Source of the DNA: Lachnospiraceae bacterium | GTDB taxonomy: Bacteria; Bacillota; Clostridia; Lachnospirales; Lachnospiraceae | Assembly (NCBI GenBank): GCA_017553505.1 | Contig: JAFZLD010000025.1 | Location: forward strand, 1-64,000 | Direction: 5' to 3' | Length of the DNA stretch: 64,000 bases | Part shown: positions 62,481-64,000 of the stretch, piece after piece | How positions within the stretch are numbered: position 1 is the stretch's first letter | Layout of the letters: each line of letters opens with the position of its first letter | Translations under genes and position numbers: made by a program | The notes under the pieces: generated by a model | What the model was told of the DNA's origin: nothing | Database searches by the model: none | What the model saw: only the letters and a program-made list of their open reading frames with translations

Positions 62481-63314
62481 ATGTACAAAAAACAAGGTTA
62501 TTTAACCAAGGAATTTAAGATATTCCACATTAAGGATAAAACCGATAAGACCTTTGATTTCCACTATCATGATTTCTACAAGATAATAGTGTTTATTAAA
62601 GGCGACGTAATGTACAGTATCGAGGGTAAGAATTACGAGCTTAAGCCTCAGGACATAGTGCTTGTCCAGAAGAACGAGATACATAAGCCCGTAATCAATC
62701 CCGAGGTAGAATACGAAAGGATTGTGCTTTATTTGTCACAGTCCTTTTTGATTAAAGAACCCGTCTTCATGGAATGCTTCAACGCGGAAAAAGAAACTCA
62801 TACCAATGTTATGAGCGTATCCGACATCGATTTTTCCAAGGTCAAGAATGCTTTGGAACAGTCGGTTAAGTACATTTCTTCCGGTGAGTTTGCAGGCGAG
62901 CTTAAGGGCAAATGCGAGCTTATGAAGGCACTCCTGGTCATCAATGAATCGGTTCACAACAACGGTTTGCTTTTTGAGGGACGCGTTTCTTACGATAAGC
63001 GAATCCTTGAGGTGTGCGATTACATAGACAATCATATTAAAGAAGACTTGTCGGTTGAAGCTCTTTGCAACAAATTCTATATCAGCAAGTATTATTTCAT
63101 GCACAAGTTCAAAGAATACACCGGCGTTACCGTTCACAGCTACATTCTTGAAAAAAGAATCCAGCACGTAGGAAGACTTGCCGATGCAGGCTGGAAGGTT
63201 ACTGCAGCTTGTGCTGAAGCGGGATTTAAAGATTACTCTACATATCTTAGAGCCAAAAAGAGACTTTCATCACGCCTCGTAGGAGCCGGAGATGCCGATA
63301 AAACCGAGGAATAA
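62481..63314 (+). CDS. AraC family regulator
   Basis: The 277-residue protein has an N-terminal cupin domain with FDFHYHDFYKIIVF and LKPQDIVLVQKNEIHKP, and a C-terminal double helix-turn-helix (about 175-265) with LCNKFYISKYYFMHKFKEYTG. No clear ribosome site lies before the ATG, which starts six bases after ilvA, so translation is probably coupled to it. It may sense an amino acid or sugar; the target is not apparent. Confidence 0.88.
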   Translation: MYKKQGYLTKEFKIFHIKDKTDKTFDFHYHDFYKIIVFIKGDVMYSIEGKNYELKPQDIVLVQKNEIHKPVINPEVEYERIVLYLSQSFLIKEPVFMECFNAEKETHTNVMSVSDIDFSKVKNALEQSVKYISSGEFAGELKGKCELMKALLVINESVHNNGLLFEGRVSYDKRILEVCDYIDNHIKEDLSVEALCNKFYISKYYFMHKFKEYTGVTVHSYILEKRIQHVGRLADAGWKVTAACAEAGFKDYSTYLRAKKRLSSRLVGAGDADKTEE

Positions 63315-63325
63315 CTCGGTTTTAT
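63300..63325 (+). terminator. terminator overlapping the end of the araC-type gene
   Basis: AAAACCGAG (63300-63308) pairs with CTCGGTTTT (63315-63323) and runs into a T-rich tail. The stop codon of the regulator is in the loop. Confidence 0.8.
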
Positions 63326-63367
63326 TCTTTCTTTACAAACTTTTCACAAACTGTAAAGTAAAAACAC

Positions 63368-63396
63368 TTGACAACACATATTTCTTGGGGTAATAT
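63368..63396 (+). promoter_or_regulatory. promoter of ylxM-ffh
   Basis: TTGACA (63368-63373) and TAATAT (63391-63396) are 17 bp apart. Transcription would start about 20 bases before the ylxM ATG. Confidence 0.75.
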
Positions 63397-63422
63397 ATGC
63401 AAGGTGCGTAATGAGGTGTTCT

Positions 63423-63764
63423 ATGGAAAGAATTATCGAACGCGGTTTGCTGTATGATTTTTACGGTGAACTTCTTACGAAACATCAGCAGGAGATTTAC
63501 TCCGAGATAGTCTTTAACGACTTATCCTTAAGCGAGCTATCCGAAGCTGAAGGAATATCAAGACAAGGTGTTTTCGATCTTATCAAGAGATGTGACAAGC
63601 TTCTTGAAGGCTATGAAGAGAAGCTTAAGCTTATTGAGAAGTTTAACCTTATCAAATCCGAGGTTAAAGATTTAAACGCCGTAATCGATGCGGAGCAGGG
63701 AATTGACCCTAAGGTTAAGGACAAGCTTCGTGACGGATTAAGAAATATAGTTAAGGAATTGTAA
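63423..63764 (+). CDS. ylxM: YlxM family putative helix-turn-helix protein
   Basis: This is a 113-residue UPF0122 protein with a sigma-70 region-4-like helix-turn-helix (LSELSEAEGISRQGVFDLIKR). YlxM modulates the SRP pathway in some Firmicutes and is nearly always upstream of ffh. GAGGTG precedes ATG 63423; an earlier in-frame start at 63411 is less likely because it would overlap that site. Confidence 0.92.
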   Translation: MERIIERGLLYDFYGELLTKHQQEIYSEIVFNDLSLSELSEAEGISRQGVFDLIKRCDKLLEGYEEKLKLIEKFNLIKSEVKDLNAVIDAEQGIDPKVKDKLRDGLRNIVKEL

Positions 63765-63767
63765 TAG

Positions 63768-64000
63768 ATGGCTTTTGAAAGCTTAACAGAGAAACTTCAA
63801 AACGTTTTTAAAGCATTAAGAGGCAAAGGCCGCCTTTCCGAAGAAGACGTTAAGACCGCTCTTAAAGAAGTCAAGATGGCACTCCTTGAAGCCGACGTTA
63901 ACTTCAAGGTAGTTAAGCAGTTTATTAACAGCGTAACGGAGCGTGCCGTAGGTCAGGACGTTTTGGATGGCATTAATCCGGGCCAGATGGTCATTAAGAT
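63768..64000 (+). CDS. ffh: signal recognition particle protein Ffh (5' part)
   Basis: The reading frame starting MAFESLTEKLQNVFKALRGK encodes the N-terminal helical domain of Ffh, including RLSEEDVKTALKEVKMALLEADVN. It runs to the window end without a stop. It begins three bases after ylxM. The G and M domains lie outside the window. Confidence 0.95.
   Translation, partial: MAFESLTEKLQNVFKALRGKGRLSEEDVKTALKEVKMALLEADVNFKVVKQFINSVTERAVGQDVLDGINPGQMVIK

Overview
The window looks like a chromosomal piece of a xylan-degrading Firmicute, most likely of the Lachnospiraceae (Butyrivibrio/Pseudobutyrivibrio-like). The reasons are the Gram-positive core gene order yceD-rpmF-plsX-acpP-rnc-smc-ftsY-ylxM-ffh, the CheV, TmcAL and UPF0210/ACT families, lipoproteins without outer-membrane partners, strong AGGAG ribosome sites and moderate GC. 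The species cannot be named from the sequence alone. I see no phage, insertion sequence, CRISPR array or integrase.

Layout. 1-235: 3' end of a 23S rRNA gene and its terminator, with no intact 5S behind it. 395-6778: cheV, a SIR2-like zinc-ribbon protein, a very acidic repeat-rich membrane protein, hisH, hisF and ung. 6820-9574: tRNA-Leu(CAA) on the minus strand, then a MATE transporter and a LysR regulator. 9626-31872: a xylan locus with a GH43 lipoprotein, GH8 exo-xylanase, SGNH esterase, GH43, AraC regulator, GH10 xylanase lipoprotein, and nine genes encoding two carbohydrate ABC importers wrapped around NHL/TPR, YIP1 and DUF5696 membrane proteins. 32205-43238: one apparent operon with two adaptor lipoproteins (three adaptor modules), an FtsX-type permease, two ATPases, a GH43 xylosidase and two U32-like proteins. 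43302-52556: zinc-finger membrane protein, polA, coaE, an FtsA-like protein, yycJ-like hydrolase, ACT protein, UPF0210 protein and tmcAL. 52808-64000: pta, then the yceD-rpmF-plsX-acpP-rnc-smc-ftsY block, ilvA with a second AraC regulator, ylxM and the start of ffh.

How the parts fit. The secreted GH10 and GH43 lipoproteins would cut arabinoxylan at the cell surface. The importers would bring in oligosaccharides, and the leaderless GH8, SGNH esterase and two GH43 enzymes would finish them in the cytoplasm. The importers have no ATPase gene here, so they probably share one encoded elsewhere.

Main discovery. Four promoters (GH8 operon, GH10, importer operon, adaptor/FtsX export operon) each carry two copies of a GCAA-N3-RTGA-like element exactly 21 bp apart. 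In each, a -10-like hexamer starts 35-36 bp after the second copy begins. This is the geometry of AraC-type activation, and the likely regulator is encoded inside the locus at 15869-16810. It ties an unusual triple-adaptor ABC export system to xylan use.
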